A DNA stretch of 10,960 nucleotides. Origin: Anaerolineae bacterium (GTDB lineage: Bacteria; Chloroflexota; Anaerolineae; B4-G1; SLSP01). The position numbers and the translations under genes were made by a program. The notes under the pieces were generated by a model. The model was not told where the DNA came from. It worked only from the letters and a program-made list of their open reading frames with translations, and did not search any database. Positions 1 to 7,265 of this stretch are shown here, piece after piece (positions within the stretch are counted from its first letter, which is position 1; each line of letters starts with the position of its first letter). The DNA is taken from the NCBI GenBank assembly GCA_016927095.1, contig JAFGNI010000757.1, positions 1 through 10,960 on the forward strand, in the 5' to 3' direction.

Positions 1-1892
1 AGCGCGTCGACGTAGGTGGATTTGAGCTTGGCGAGCTCACGGTATGCCAGGATGGCGTCCACAATCGGGTGCTCGCCCTGGAGTCCCTCCAGGACGCTTG
101 CGCGCGTTGAGTAGTAGCCGCTCTGTGTCTTGCGCGCCCCTCTCGTGGGCAGCGCCAACCGGTCAAAGAGGATCTCCGAGAGCTGCTGTGTGGAGTTGAC
201 ATTGAAAACCTCACCCGCGTGCTGGTAGATCTCAGTCTCAAGCGCCTCTAGTCGTGTCGTAAGCTCCTCTGAAAGGCTGTTCAGCCACGCCCGGTCCAGC
301 TTGATACCCGTCAACTCCATGTCCGCCAACACAGGCAGCAGGGCCATCTCGAGATCGCGGAACAGGTCGATCTGCTCGCGCTCTCTGAGCTCCGGTTCCA
401 GCAGACGCGCCAGCCGGAACGTCATATCCGCATCCGCCGCGGCATAGGACATCACCTGTGCTACCGGTACCTGGGCCATCGTGATCTGATCGCGTCCCGA
501 ACCGATGAGCTCGGTGATCTCGGTCATCTGAACCCCGAGACGCGTCCACGCTTGGCTCTTGAGCCCCAGCGACGCATCGGGATTCAGCACCCATTCCGCC
601 ACCATCGTGTCGAAGAGCGGTCCCCCCAAGGGGAGACCCGCCTGGGCCAGCACCTTCATATCGTACTTGAGGTTGTGGCCAATCTTGGTGATATCCGAAT
701 TCGCAAAGACCGGCCCCAGGTGGTCGACGACCTGCTCGATATCGAGCGTCTGATCGCCCTTTGGCGCCCTCACGGGCAGATACCAAGCGCTGCCTGGCCT
801 ATCGGTCACAGAAATGCCGACTAGGTCAGCGGTCACGGCGTCGATCGCCGTCGTCTCAGTATCCACCGCCAGCGCCTTCGCGTTCCGCAACCGCGTCGCG
901 AGTTTGGCCAACGCGCTCTCGTCCGCCACCAGATGATAGGCGCCCAGCTCCTCAGCCGAAGGCGCCCCGGTCCCCTCGGCTTCGAAGAGCAGGAGCTGCT
1001 GCCCGGCGTCCTTCTGGGGGGTGCCGGCGACGGGAATCCTGTCGACCAACGTCCTGAATCCCAGCTGGCGCATCAGATCCAAGAGCTTCTCGCGGTCGAA
1101 CCCTTTGGTGATCTGCGCAGCGGAGAGATCCAGCTCAACGGGCGCGTCTCGCACGATGCGCCCCAGTTTCTGGCTCAGATAGGCATCTTCCTTCCCCGCC
1201 GTGAGCGCGCTTTGGTAGCGCCCTGATAGCTCATCAAGGTGTTCGAAGATGCTGTCAAGCGTCCCGTACTCCTGAAGCATCGTCGTGCCGCCCTTCTCCC
1301 CTACCCCCTTGACACCCGGTATGTTGTCGGAGCGGTCCCCGATCAGCGCCTTGAGGTCAATGAGTTGCTCAGGCGTCAGTCCATACTTGTCCTTGACCTC
1401 GTCAACCGTGTAGTGGATCGTATCGGAGAAACGCCGACCCGAGGTCAGCACCGTGGTGTGGTCATCCACGAGTTGGAGGGCATCCCGGTCCCCTGTCACG
1501 ATCAGGACATCCAGCCCCCGTTCCTCTGCCTGTCGCGACAGCGTGCCCAAGAGATCGTCGGCCTCGTAGTCCTCCAGCTCGACGATGGGCATCCCGAAAG
1601 CCTCGACAATCTCCCTCACCCGCGCCATCTGACCGCGCATCTCGTCGGGCATCTTCTCTCTGTGTGCCTTATACGCGCCATACATGCCGACCCGGAAGGA
1701 GGGCCCCTTGTCAAAACAGACGATGATGTAGTTCGGGTTCTCCTCCTCCAGCACGGTCAGAAGCATGAGCAGAAAACCATAGGAGGCATTCGTTAGCTCA
1801 CCAGAAGGCGATTGCAGATCTGCAGGCAAGGCGTGGAACGCTCGATACGCAAGGGAATGCCCGTCGATGAGCACAAGCTTTTCCTGAGGCAT
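1..1892 (-). CDS. polA: DNA polymerase I, 3' end cut by window edge
   Basis: DNA polymerase I, which removes RNA primers and fills gaps in replication and repair. Only 630 codons are in the window; the family is usually about 880-930 residues. The 5'-nuclease domain (about 1-290) is complete, with acidic metal ligands visible at D10 (LVLIDGHS), D61 (CFDKGPSFR), YEADD 109-113, GDRD 134-137 and the helix-hairpin-helix segment GDRSDNIPGV from 185. The 3'-5' proofreading domain is also intact: DTET at 344-347, GHNLKYD ending at D411 and YAAADAD 483-489. The thumb region begins after about residue 500, and the visible sequence ends in the conserved AKLKSTYVDA segment. The palm and fingers with the catalytic aspartates lie beyond position 1. 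The ATG start is chosen because AGGGAG (1899-1904) sits six bases upstream and the N-terminus matches the family. A strong terminator upstream suggests polA has its own promoter, but I could not find a convincing one. Identification is very secure. Confidence 0.97.
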   Translation of the reverse strand, partial: MPQEKLVLIDGHSLAYRAFHALPADLQSPSGELTNASYGFLLMLLTVLEEENPNYIIVCFDKGPSFRVGMYGAYKAHREKMPDEMRGQMARVREIVEAFGMPIVELEDYEADDLLGTLSRQAEERGLDVLIVTGDRDALQLVDDHTTVLTSGRRFSDTIHYTVDEVKDKYGLTPEQLIDLKALIGDRSDNIPGVKGVGEKGGTTMLQEYGTLDSIFEHLDELSGRYQSALTAGKEDAYLSQKLGRIVRDAPVELDLSAAQITKGFDREKLLDLMRQLGFRTLVDRIPVAGTPQKDAGQQLLLFEAEGTGAPSAEELGAYHLVADESALAKLATRLRNAKALAVDTETTAIDAVTADLVGISVTDRPGSAWYLPVRAPKGDQTLDIEQVVDHLGPVFANSDITKIGHNLKYDMKVLAQAGLPLGGPLFDTMVAEWVLNPDASLGLKSQAWTRLGVQMTEITELIGSGRDQITMAQVPVAQVMSYAAADADMTFRLARLLEPELREREQIDLFRDLEMALLPVLADMELTGIKLDRAWLNSLSEELTTRLEALETEIYQHAGEVFNVNSTQQLSEILFDRLALPTRGARKTQSGYYSTRASVLEGLQGEHPIVDAILAYRELAKLKSTYVDA

Positions 1893-1970
1893 AGCTGACT
1901 CCCTGAAGAGGCTAGGTCTGGCCGCAGGACTGGGACCCGTCCGGGGCAGCCCCAGCCATCGTCCAGCAGG

Positions 1971-2006
1971 CAAACAAAAAAAGGGATGGAGGTCACCCTC
2001 CACCCC
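1971..2006 (-). terminator. Intrinsic terminator after the CpXC gene
   Basis: Read on the minus strand, arms 2006-1997 and 1992-1983 form a 10-bp stem, all Watson-Crick except one G-U pair. The loop is GUGA (1996-1993), a GNRA-type tetraloop. The stem is followed at once by seven T residues (1982-1976), then G and TTT. This is a textbook Rho-independent terminator about 43 bases after the CpXC stop codon. It should separate the upstream operon from polA. The rest of the 1893-2049 gap holds the polA ribosome-binding site and a GC-rich stretch with a short GGGG-CTG-CCCC hairpin, and no recognisable promoter hexamers. Confidence 0.9.
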
Positions 2007-2049
2007 TATTCTACCATCGATTCCTGAGATCTCTACGCAGCCCGGCGCT

Positions 2050-3498
2050 TCATCGCTTCGCGATGATCAGCCCCGATGGCGTCCGCTTCTCGCCATCTCC
2101 GACCGGTTCCGGTTCTTCCTCAGCCTCGGGCACGGCGGGCGGCTCGGGGCTGGGCTGACCAGCCTCCGGTGCTATCTGCGCCGCCTTGGCCCGGATCTCG
2201 GCTAAGCGTTCGGCAGCTTCATCCTGTCCCTGTTCACGCAATGAATCTTCCATCGCCTCCAGGAACTGCAGGTATCGCGGGGTCAATGCCCGGCGAACAG
2301 CCTGGAGTTGCTTCGTCAGAGCCTCATCCGATGGCGCAGCCATAAGGCGACGGGTGAGCGCGATCTCCGGCGGCATCGTGCTTTCCATAGCCTGATTGAC
2401 AACCGAGGTCACCTTCTGGAGAGCCTCGACCATCCCCTGATCACCCTGCTGCTGGGCTTCCTGGAGTTGCGATCCCAGCACGACGAAAAACAGATCATCC
2501 AGCTCAGACAGATGGCTGTTCGCCATCCGCGCCGGATCCTCAGTGGAGAGCAACTTCCCGAGCAACGTGGCACGTTCACGAACGGCGCCCTCACCGGCCT
2601 CGACAATGTGATCACGCAGATCAAGGATCTTGCGCCGCAGTTGCTTCAGCGCGGTCTCCTCATCCGCCGAGGCCTCTTCGATGCGAGCGTTCAGTCGTTG
2701 GAAGAACCCGTAGTCCATCAGGGAAACCCCAGACTCCACAAGAAGCCTGATGGTGTCCTCATCAGAGGCCTGATCGGAGGCCCGGATAAGCGCGTCCAAC
2801 AACGTCTCGCGGGTTGGATTCTCTGCGTAGCTGCGGACGATCTCCGAGCGCTTTGCCAGCGCCTGACCCACTTCGGTCTCCTGCACCAGGTATTCGTGGA
2901 GCGCTTCGAGGTTGTCGGTATCCGCAACTTGTTGGCTACTTGCCTGCGTGAGCTGCATAACGTACTCGAGGAACGCAAAGAGGCCTTCGTCGACCAAGTC
3001 TGCCTTCTCGGCGACCATCTCGGGCCACTGATCCTGGGAGGCCTGCAGCAACGCTCCGACGAACTCGCGCTGACTTTGACTACGTGCCAGATCTTCTTCG
3101 GAGACACCCTCAAGCTCGAGAACTCGCTTCACCAGCGTATCCATGCTGATGAAGGTCTCCGGCTGCAACAGATAGCCTTTTCGCTCCTCCGGTGGCATCG
3201 CGTCCATCACTTGGCGCGTCAACCGTCCGGCGACCTTCTGACGCTCGACCATAGTAGGCCCGGACTCGATGGGCAGGTAGAGAAGCGCGATCTCCTTCTC
3301 TGGATCGTGGTAGACAAACGGCAGGTTCAACGCCCCGCCGGTCCCACAGCTCGGACAAATGGCAACATTCACCCCGCCGCTGAGCACCCGGGATGCCGCG
3401 TCCGGATCGGCGCGGACGTCCAGAACCTGCTGAACGGGCGTCTGGAAACGTGTCCCGCACGATGGGCAGGTCACGGCAGCTAGATATCTAGGTGGCAT
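2050..3498 (-). CDS. CpXC-domain zinc-ribbon protein with long helical C-terminal region
   Basis: A 482-residue protein of unknown function that starts with a CpXC domain (PF14353 as I recall the family). Two CPSCG knuckles, C11/C14 and C48/C51, are spaced to bind one zinc ion. They are followed by the family-like stretch LPFVYHDPEKEIALLYLP (about 59-76). From about 80 to 430 the chain is charged, Leu/Glu/Gln-rich and probably mostly helical. It has no signal peptide or membrane segment, so it is probably cytoplasmic. A Pro/Glu-rich linker (about 433-470) precedes a short basic end, SGLIIAKR, which looks like a small conserved tail. The ATG start is well supported by AAGGAG (3506-3511) seven bases upstream. 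The gene lies 42 bases after the kinase gene, has its own promoter candidate in that gap, and is followed by a strong terminator, so it can be expressed alone or with the upstream cluster. The CpXC call is secure; any function would be a guess. Confidence 0.88.
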   Translation of the reverse strand: MPPRYLAAVTCPSCGTRFQTPVQQVLDVRADPDAASRVLSGGVNVAICPSCGTGGALNLPFVYHDPEKEIALLYLPIESGPTMVERQKVAGRLTRQVMDAMPPEERKGYLLQPETFISMDTLVKRVLELEGVSEEDLARSQSQREFVGALLQASQDQWPEMVAEKADLVDEGLFAFLEYVMQLTQASSQQVADTDNLEALHEYLVQETEVGQALAKRSEIVRSYAENPTRETLLDALIRASDQASDEDTIRLLVESGVSLMDYGFFQRLNARIEEASADEETALKQLRRKILDLRDHIVEAGEGAVRERATLLGKLLSTEDPARMANSHLSELDDLFFVVLGSQLQEAQQQGDQGMVEALQKVTSVVNQAMESTMPPEIALTRRLMAAPSDEALTKQLQAVRRALTPRYLQFLEAMEDSLREQGQDEAAERLAEIRAKAAQIAPEAGQPSPEPPAVPEAEEEPEPVGDGEKRTPSGLIIAKR

Positions 3499-3539
3499 GC
3501 ACTCGCTCCTTTTATCAACCTCACTGTTCTCGAATTGTC

Positions 3540-3548
3540 ATTATACCA
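3540..3548 (-). promoter_or_regulatory. Extended -10 promoter for the CpXC gene
   Basis: On the minus strand, TGG directly precedes a perfect TATAAT hexamer (3545-3540), giving an extended -10 element (TGn-TATAAT). No good -35 hexamer is seen at 16-18 bases, as is normal for extended -10 promoters. Transcription would begin near 3533, leaving a leader of about 35 bases that contains the AAGGAG ribosome-binding site. The hexamer overlaps the TAA stop codon of the kinase gene. Confidence 0.6.
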
Positions 3549-5181
3549 GACTCTCATCTCGCCAGATAGCTAAGCCCGTCTCCCGCGGCAACGCCACGTA
3601 GAAGGTGGAGCCCTGCCCCGGCGCGCTGCTCACCCAACAGCGCCCCCCATGGGCCTCAACAATGGCCCGGGTCAGGTAGAGCCCCAGGCCCGTTCCCGAG
3701 ACGGCCCGCGTCTCCGGGCCTTCGACCCGGTAGAATCTGTCGAAAATGCGCTCTTGTTCATCCAGCGGAATGCCCACGCCTTCGTCGGATACGGAGACCA
3801 CGATCTCCGCTGGATCGTGGCGCCCTGCGATCTCGACCTCACCGCCACGTGGTGAATACTTGATGGCGTTTGAGACCAAGTTGTCCAGCACCTGTTCCAA
3901 ACGTTGCGCGTCGCCCTGAACAGTGGGAAAGGTCTCGGGGAAGGCGAGGACAAGCTCATGCTTGTTGGTGCGTGGCGCATACCTCTCCACGACGCGCTGG
4001 GCAATCATCCTGAGGTCGACCTCCTCAACATCGCGGAATGGCAGTCCACCGGCCTGCAGACGCGAGGCGTCGAGAAGATCGTCGACCAAGCGCGCGAGCC
4101 GGTCAGACTCCTGGATGATGTCCGAGAGCATCTCCTCCACCAGTGCCGGATTGCCCCGTGCCCGGGGATTCAGCAGGGTCTCTGCATAGCCCTTGATGAT
4201 GGCAACCGGTGTCTTGAGCTCGTGTGAGACGATCGAGATGAAGGTGTCCTTCAGCGCGTCTGATTCCCGGAAACGGGTGATGTCGCGCACGGTGCCGATG
4301 ATGTTGAGCAGTTGGCCACTCCGTGACATCAGCGGCGCATACGTGATAGCTAAGGAAACCAGGCTACCGTTACGTCGCCGGAGATCGCCCTCAACATAGA
4401 GCGCACCCCCGACACCATTGAGCGCGCCCTCCTCCGTAGGCCACCCCTGAGCCACCGCGTCCTCGAGCGTCATCTCAGAGCTTCGACGCGTCCAATCAAT
4501 AACCTTGCCATGGTGCCGGTCGATCGCCTCGTCGGCCCGCCAACCCGTCAGGGCAACCAGGGCACGGTTGAAACGCTCGATCCTGAGATTCGGACGCAAT
4601 ACCATCATGCCGTCAGCGCTTGCGTCCAACAGAGCATCAAGCCGCCGCCGCTCAGTCTCGGCGGACTCGTAGAGCCGCGCGTTGTTGACAGCCACTGCGG
4701 CGTAGTCGGCAAAGCTCGACAGGATCTGGCGATCGTCTGGCGAGAAGCGCGAGCTGTGCGCTCGGAAGATGAAGATCACGCCGAGCAGCTGCTGTTCAGC
4801 GACCATCGGGAGGGCCACCACTTGGCGCAAGAGCAGCCCGGTCTCCTCAGCGATCTGCCCCAACTTGTCAGCCAAGTCTGGCATCGCGAAATCCTCGATC
4901 CGATCGACATTGGGCACGTTGGCCACCAGCGGTCGGAAGGAATCCACGAGGGCTGGCGGTAGCCCGTAGCTGGCCCAGAAGTCGAACTCGCGCCCACTAC
5001 GGCTCGGAGCACCTTCGTTGCTGAGAGCGATCAAGCCCGATTCGCCCTGCAGCATGTCGACGGAGGCCTGCAGAATCAACCGCAGCACGGCACGTATGTT
5101 GAGCCGCGAGACCATCGCGCGCGTGATGCTCAGCAGATAGTCCCGTTGCCGGATCCGGAAATCGAAAAGATTCAGTGACAT
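3541..5181 (-). CDS. Soluble GAF-PAS sensor histidine kinase
   Basis: A 546-residue sensor kinase that would autophosphorylate on His and pass the phosphate to a response regulator. In order: a GAF-like domain (about 20-170, ending in the typical DRQILSSFADYAAVAVNNARL segment), a PAS domain with its PAC tail (about 178-305), HisKA, and HATPase_c. The phospho-acceptor is H320 in SIVSHELKTP. In the ATP-binding domain the N box is NLVSNAIKYS with N438, the G1 box is DEGVG 466-470, the F box is FDRFYR, and the G2 box is GTGLGL 496-501. All catalytic boxes are intact, so it should be active. There is no membrane segment, so the stimulus is probably intracellular. No receiver domain or response-regulator gene is in the window. 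The start is 21 bases downstream of the stop of the antiporter-like gene, which suggests co-transcription. The ribosome-binding site is weak (AGGT only three bases from the ATG), and a slightly internal start cannot be excluded. Confidence 0.95.
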   Translation of the reverse strand: MSLNLFDFRIRQRDYLLSITRAMVSRLNIRAVLRLILQASVDMLQGESGLIALSNEGAPSRSGREFDFWASYGLPPALVDSFRPLVANVPNVDRIEDFAMPDLADKLGQIAEETGLLLRQVVALPMVAEQQLLGVIFIFRAHSSRFSPDDRQILSSFADYAAVAVNNARLYESAETERRRLDALLDASADGMMVLRPNLRIERFNRALVALTGWRADEAIDRHHGKVIDWTRRSSEMTLEDAVAQGWPTEEGALNGVGGALYVEGDLRRRNGSLVSLAITYAPLMSRSGQLLNIIGTVRDITRFRESDALKDTFISIVSHELKTPVAIIKGYAETLLNPRARGNPALVEEMLSDIIQESDRLARLVDDLLDASRLQAGGLPFRDVEEVDLRMIAQRVVERYAPRTNKHELVLAFPETFPTVQGDAQRLEQVLDNLVSNAIKYSPRGGEVEIAGRHDPAEIVVSVSDEGVGIPLDEQERIFDRFYRVEGPETRAVSGTGLGLYLTRAIVEAHGGRCWVSSAPGQGSTFYVALPRETGLAIWRDESLV

Positions 5182-5182
5182 A

Positions 5183-5192
5183 GACCTAGGTC
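5183..5192. repeat. 10-bp perfect palindrome before the kinase start
   Basis: GACCTAGGTC reads the same on both strands and lies just upstream of the kinase start codon, in the 21-base gap after the antiporter-like gene. It could be an operator half or a small RNA hairpin over the ribosome-binding site, but a palindrome of this size can also arise by chance. Confidence 0.3.
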
Positions 5193-5202
5193 AGGGCAGC
5201 CA

Positions 5203-6645
5203 CTACTGCACAAAGAACGTGAAGCCCTCCGCCATCTGGACGGCCACCTGGCTGACCAGTTGCGGGAAGACACCTAGCAGGATGGTGCCGGCAAACAGCG
5301 CGAGGATCAGCACCAGGACAACAGGATCCTCGCGCCTGAGCGCAATGGCTTCCGCGCGGCTCTCCGCTGAAGAGAGAAGCACGCGCGTGGCATTGACCAG
5401 CCCCATCATCACGCCGGCGCTACCCAACAAAGCAAACACCGCCTGGAAGACATTGGCCTCGGCCAGAAGCCGGTAGAGACCCCATCGGGCAGCGAACCCC
5501 AGGGAGAGCGGGAATCCTGCCATCGCCACGCCGCCAAGCACAAAGGCCAAGGTGCGCCAAGGCACGACCCAAGCTGCACCGATCATGGTCGCAAGACGGT
5601 CGTCGCCCTGGTTGAACCGCCGCAGACCGTCAAGTCCCAAAGTCATCAGCCCCAGAGCCAGTGGGCGCGCCATCAGCATCAAGACGGTCAACGCGAGCCC
5701 GGTGGCCTGCCGCGTGCCGAGCGCGAGGAACATGGCGCCGTTGTCGACCAAGGTAGCATAGCCGACGAGCCGGCCCAGACGATTCTGGGCGGCTGCCAGC
5801 GCGCCGCCGGCCACCATCATGATCAGACCCACCGTGGTAAAGAGCGAGCCAAATGCGACCTGGTCGCTGAGCCAGCTGTAGGATTCAAGGTACGCCAATA
5901 ACAGAAACCAGACCGTGCCCAAGTTCACGGTGAACAGAAAGGTGACCACCGGCGGCGAGCCGTCCGTGGCGACACTGGAGAGCCAAGCCTGAAAGGGCAC
6001 CGCGCCCAGCAAGAGGGCGAAGGAAAGCGCCAACAGGGTCGTCGCGGAGCGCAAAAGGCTGGTATCGCTGGGGAAGATCGCGAACTGCTCAAGAAACAGC
6101 TGGGTCACCATCAAGCCTGGCAGGGCCAGCGTCACATACGACATGTACTGCAGGCCGCCGCGGGCGCTACCACCGTACCGGTTTCCCTCATCATCGATGA
6201 TCGGCTCATGGAGCGGGAACACGGTCAGTATCGCAGCCATCTCCATCAGCAGCGCGGCATAGACCACTTGCTCAACCATCAGAGCGCTGGCCAAAAAAGC
6301 AAGAATCGCCAATCCCACTGGGAAGAAGTTCGAATGCGGCAGCAGCCGCCACGCAAGCACGAATAGCGCCGTCGCTGTGAAGGTGATCATCATAATAGGG
6401 AGCCGATCCACGGGTTCGATGACCGCAGCGCGTCCCAGGAAAGTCAGCGGCTCACCTAGCAGCACCGTCAGGGGTCCGATGGTCAGCGCCTCATCGAGAG
6501 GCACCACCGCCACGACGACACCGATCATGGCCGAAACAGCCGCTGCAAGCCACGCCATCACCCCGGTAAAGCGGCGCAGCACCTGGAGCACCACACCCAC
6601 AGCCAGCAATGCGCCGACGATGAACAGCGGGCCAGGCAAGCTCAC
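5203..6645 (-). CDS. NuoN/NuoM-like antiporter-family membrane subunit
   Basis: A 480-residue, very hydrophobic protein, predicted by eye to have about 12-14 membrane helices, of the proton-conducting subunit family of complex I (NuoL/M/N), Mrp antiporters and membrane hydrogenases. The family signature is readable. E135 (ALLMEMAAIL) fits the TM5 glutamate. AVPFQAWL 215-222 fits the segment after TM7. QNRLGRLVGYATLVDNG from 287 fits the QxxLKRLLAYSSIxHxG signature, with D301 where His is usual. GFPLSLGFAARW 377-388 fits the TM12 loop, with R387 in place of the usual Lys or Glu. The TM7 lysine position, five residues before P217, is Leu (L212), and I see no Lys where TM8 would have one. It starts at GTG inside the stop of the upstream gene (GTGA overlap), with GAGGTG just upstream, so it is probably translationally coupled. 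Family membership is secure; proton or sodium transport is uncertain given the missing lysines. Confidence 0.85.
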   Translation of the reverse strand: MSLPGPLFIVGALLAVGVVLQVLRRFTGVMAWLAAAVSAMIGVVVAVVPLDEALTIGPLTVLLGEPLTFLGRAAVIEPVDRLPIMMITFTATALFVLAWRLLPHSNFFPVGLAILAFLASALMVEQVVYAALLMEMAAILTVFPLHEPIIDDEGNRYGGSARGGLQYMSYVTLALPGLMVTQLFLEQFAIFPSDTSLLRSATTLLALSFALLLGAVPFQAWLSSVATDGSPPVVTFLFTVNLGTVWFLLLAYLESYSWLSDQVAFGSLFTTVGLIMMVAGGALAAAQNRLGRLVGYATLVDNGAMFLALGTRQATGLALTVLMLMARPLALGLMTLGLDGLRRFNQGDDRLATMIGAAWVVPWRTLAFVLGGVAMAGFPLSLGFAARWGLYRLLAEANVFQAVFALLGSAGVMMGLVNATRVLLSSAESRAEAIALRREDPVVLVLILALFAGTILLGVFPQLVSQVAVQMAEGFTFFVQ

Positions 6646-7265
6646 AGCGGCACCTCAGCCACCGTCAGGTACGAAGTCGCCAGCCCTACCAGCAGGCTCA
6701 CGACGACCAGCAGGCCGCTCACAAGAAGGCCGGGATCCTGGGCGGTGTAGAAAATCTGGAGTGCCGTGATCAAGTTCAACACGCCGACCCCAACGATGGT
6801 TGGGTCCGCTTCCTCAGTCCCAAAGAAGAGCACCGCCAATACAACAAGCAGAAGGCAAGCCAGCCCCAAATCCGGCGAGACATAGGGCAGCGAAAACCGC
6901 TGGGAAGCCAGACGGGCGATCACCGTGGCAGTGAGTAAGATCAAAACCCTGAATGGCAGATTCGTGGCCCATGCCACCAGCTGTCCGGGCTGGCGCACCG
7001 TCTGCCACCGCACGCGCGCACTGAGCAGAAGCGCCGCGGCGATCAGCCAACCGACCAGGATATTCATCAACGCCATCTCAGGTCGCGTATCGAAAACCCG
7101 GGACAGCAAGACGCCGACGAACACATAGTGCACCAGCAGCGCGAGAAATCGAATCCGCCACTCATTGATCAGGTAGATCGTAGCGCCGGCCACAAAGATG
7201 CCCCAGGCTGCCGGTAGCGACACGAAATCCGAGAAGCGATCCAGCCAGACCAAGAACGAGTTCAT
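6642..7265 (-). CDS. Small multi-pass membrane protein, possibly HyfE/NuoK-like
   Basis: A 207-residue protein with about six or seven hydrophobic segments and short charged loops. The ATG at 7265 is chosen because it overlaps the upstream stop as ATGA; the longer reading frame starting at 7313 would only add 16 non-hydrophobic residues inside the neighbouring gene. The ribosome-binding site is only GGTGG at some distance, so translation probably depends on coupling. I do not recognise the family with certainty. Size, position between two antiporter-like subunits and the C-terminal pattern (acidic GTEEADP followed by GVGVLNLITALQIFYTA and two more hydrophobic helices) recall HyfE of hydrogenase-4, a NuoK-like subunit. 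E63 in TRPEMALM, near a helix start, is another candidate for a NuoK-type acidic residue. Similarity to an Mrp small subunit is an alternative. Membrane location is secure; the family assignment is tentative. Confidence 0.8.
   Translation of the reverse strand: MNSFLVWLDRFSDFVSLPAAWGIFVAGATIYLINEWRIRFLALLVHYVFVGVLLSRVFDTRPEMALMNILVGWLIAAALLLSARVRWQTVRQPGQLVAWATNLPFRVLILLTATVIARLASQRFSLPYVSPDLGLACLLLVVLAVLFFGTEEADPTIVGVGVLNLITALQIFYTAQDPGLLVSGLLVVVSLLVGLATSYLTVAEVPL

Noticed and set aside
1239..1796. Plus-strand open frame of 185 codons
   Set aside because: Lies wholly opposite the conserved 5'-nuclease domain of polA, and its product has no recognisable features.
1793..1996. Small minus-strand frame at the polA start
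   Set aside because: It overlaps the polA N-terminus in another frame and starts inside the terminator stem; no ribosome-binding site or homology is evident.
2308..3483. Plus-strand open frame of 391 codons
   Set aside because: Antisense to the well-supported CpXC gene. The product shows no recognisable family, and the CpXC frame has the zinc motifs and ribosome-binding site.
3481..3490. Palindrome TAGATATCTA
   Set aside because: It lies inside the first codons of the CpXC gene and is short; no reason to think it is a site.
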